DNA of 6,623 nucleotides from Planctomycetota bacterium (GTDB taxonomy: Bacteria > Planctomycetota > B143-G9), in contig QNBY01000062.1 in assembly GCA_003644275.1 (NCBI GenBank), forward strand, positions 1 through 6,623. Reading direction: 5' to 3'. The translations under genes and the position numbers were made by a program. This document shows positions 6,008 through 6,623 of the stretch, piece after piece; position 1 is the first letter of the stretch; every line of letters begins with the position of its first letter. The notes under the pieces were generated by a model. That model worked only from the letters and a program-made list of their open reading frames with translations, was not told where the DNA came from and made no database searches.

Positions 6008-6623
6008 GATCCGAGGGCCTCCTCCCTGGCGAGGGCGTCCGCCTCCAGGATGGTGTCCAGCTCGTCGGCGTCCCGCGCCGGAATCCCGTCCAGCACCCGG
6101 GCCACTATCTCGAATATCCTCTCGAAGCCTATCTCTCCCGCGAGGAAGCGCCTCACGGCCACCTCGTTGGCCGCGTTGAGCACGGCGGGGGCGGTCCCCC
6201 CGCGGCGGCCCGCCTCGAAGCCCAGCTCCACCGAGGGGAAGCGGGCGGAGTCCACGGGCTCGAAGGTGAGCGCGCCCACGGCCGCGAGGTCGAGCGGCTT
6301 CAGGCCGCCTTCCAGCCGTTCGGGCCAGCTCAGCGCGAGCTGCACCGGAAGCCGCATGTCGGGATTGCTCAGTTGCGCCAGGGTGGAGCCGTCGCGGAAG
6401 CTCACCAGCGCGTGGACGATGCTCTGCGGGTGAACCACCACGCCTATCCGCTCGTAGGGCAGGCCGAACAGGAAGTGCGCCTCGATCACCTCCAGCGCCT
6501 TGTTGAACATGGTGGCGGAGTCCACCGTTATCTTCGCCCCCATGTCCCAGGTGGGATGATTGAGGGCGCGCTCCACCGTTATGCGGGAGAACTCCTCGCG
6601 CGGCGTATCGCGGAACGGCCCGC
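6004..6623 (-). CDS. dxr: 1-Deoxy-D-xylulose 5-phosphate reductoisomerase, C-terminal part (5' end outside window)
   Basis: DXR (IspC) converts 1-deoxy-D-xylulose 5-phosphate to 2-C-methyl-D-erythritol 4-phosphate with NADPH and a divalent metal, in the MEP isoprenoid pathway in the cytosol. The frame is open to the right edge and begins with GPFRDTPREEF, an internal DXR sequence, so the GTG at 6576 is an internal valine. About 206 residues are visible: HPTWDMG (substrate-binding His), KITVDSATMFNKALEVIEA with the metal-ligand Glu matching E. coli Glu231 plus the Asn-Lys pair, then VHPQSIVHALV, the DGSTLAQLSNPDMRLP flexible-loop region, and the C-terminal helical domain with LNAANEVAV. Nothing is truncated apart from the window edge. 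It overlaps rseP by 4 nt, consistent with one transcript also serving the downstream protease. Confidence 0.97.
   Translation of the reverse strand, partial: GPFRDTPREEFSRITVERALNHPTWDMGAKITVDSATMFNKALEVIEAHFLFGLPYERIGVVVHPQSIVHALVSFRDGSTLAQLSNPDMRLPVQLALSWPERLEGGLKPLDLAAVGALTFEPVDSARFPSVELGFEAGRRGGTAPAVLNAANEVAVRRFLAGEIGFERIFEIVARVLDGIPARDADELDTILEADALAREEALGS

Noticed and set aside
4808..6433. 541-codon open frame on the plus strand opposite rseP and dxr
   Set aside because: Low-complexity Arg/His/Ala/Leu-rich translation with no motif; it runs across two well-identified genes and their boundary.
6004..6576. dxr starting at the GTG at 6576
   Set aside because: The frame continues to the right edge and encodes GPFRDTPREEF, conserved internal DXR sequence, so this GTG is an internal valine.

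Overview
This is a GC-rich bacterial chromosomal window with six protein-coding genes, two of them cut by the window edges. I see no rRNA, tRNA, CRISPR array, insertion sequence or phage gene. The chemistry is core housekeeping (pyrimidine/arginine precursor synthesis, non-mevalonate isoprenoid synthesis, site-2 proteolysis) next to a MoxR/DUF58 chaperone-type pair and an uncharacterised TPR protein. The dxr-rseP order and an RseP with a long periplasmic insert suggest a diderm (Gram-negative-type) bacterium. Ile-AUA is unusually common for such GC-rich DNA (11 of 24 Ile codons in the carB fragment). The CarB C-terminal half resembles the CPS1/CAD branch, which I also associate with Bacteroidota and some other phyla. 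I cannot name the phylum with confidence.

Layout, plus strand: the last 469 codons of carB (1-1410), a 58-nt gap with a TATAAT box and a strong Shine-Dalgarno sequence, moxR (1469-2524), then a DUF58 / von Willebrand A-like gene (2493-3383) overlapping moxR by 32 nt. Minus strand, reading leftward from the right edge: the 3' part of dxr (6623-6004), rseP (6007-4259, 4-nt ATGA overlap with dxr), a 173-nt AT-richer gap with a promoter-like sequence and several inverted repeats, and a TPR-protein gene (4085-3393). The two gene sets converge with only 9 nt between stop codons, and both stops lie in the arms of one small hairpin.

How the genes fit together: carB is metabolically independent of its neighbours. 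MoxR (AAA+ ATPase) and the DUF58 protein (intact MIDAS) form the usual soluble pair inferred to mature or activate client proteins, but no membrane vWA (BatA-like) genes follow. dxr and rseP look translationally coupled, as in the common uppS-cdsA-dxr-rseP cluster. The TPR gene probably has its own promoter, though read-through from rseP is possible.

I did not find a clearly new multi-gene system. The points most worth a second look are: RseP with an 82-84-residue periodicity that implies four tandem PDZ-like units, the fourth degenerate; the CPS1/CAD-like CarB; the orphan TPR protein; and the overlapping, mutually exclusive inverted repeats in the rseP-TPR gap.
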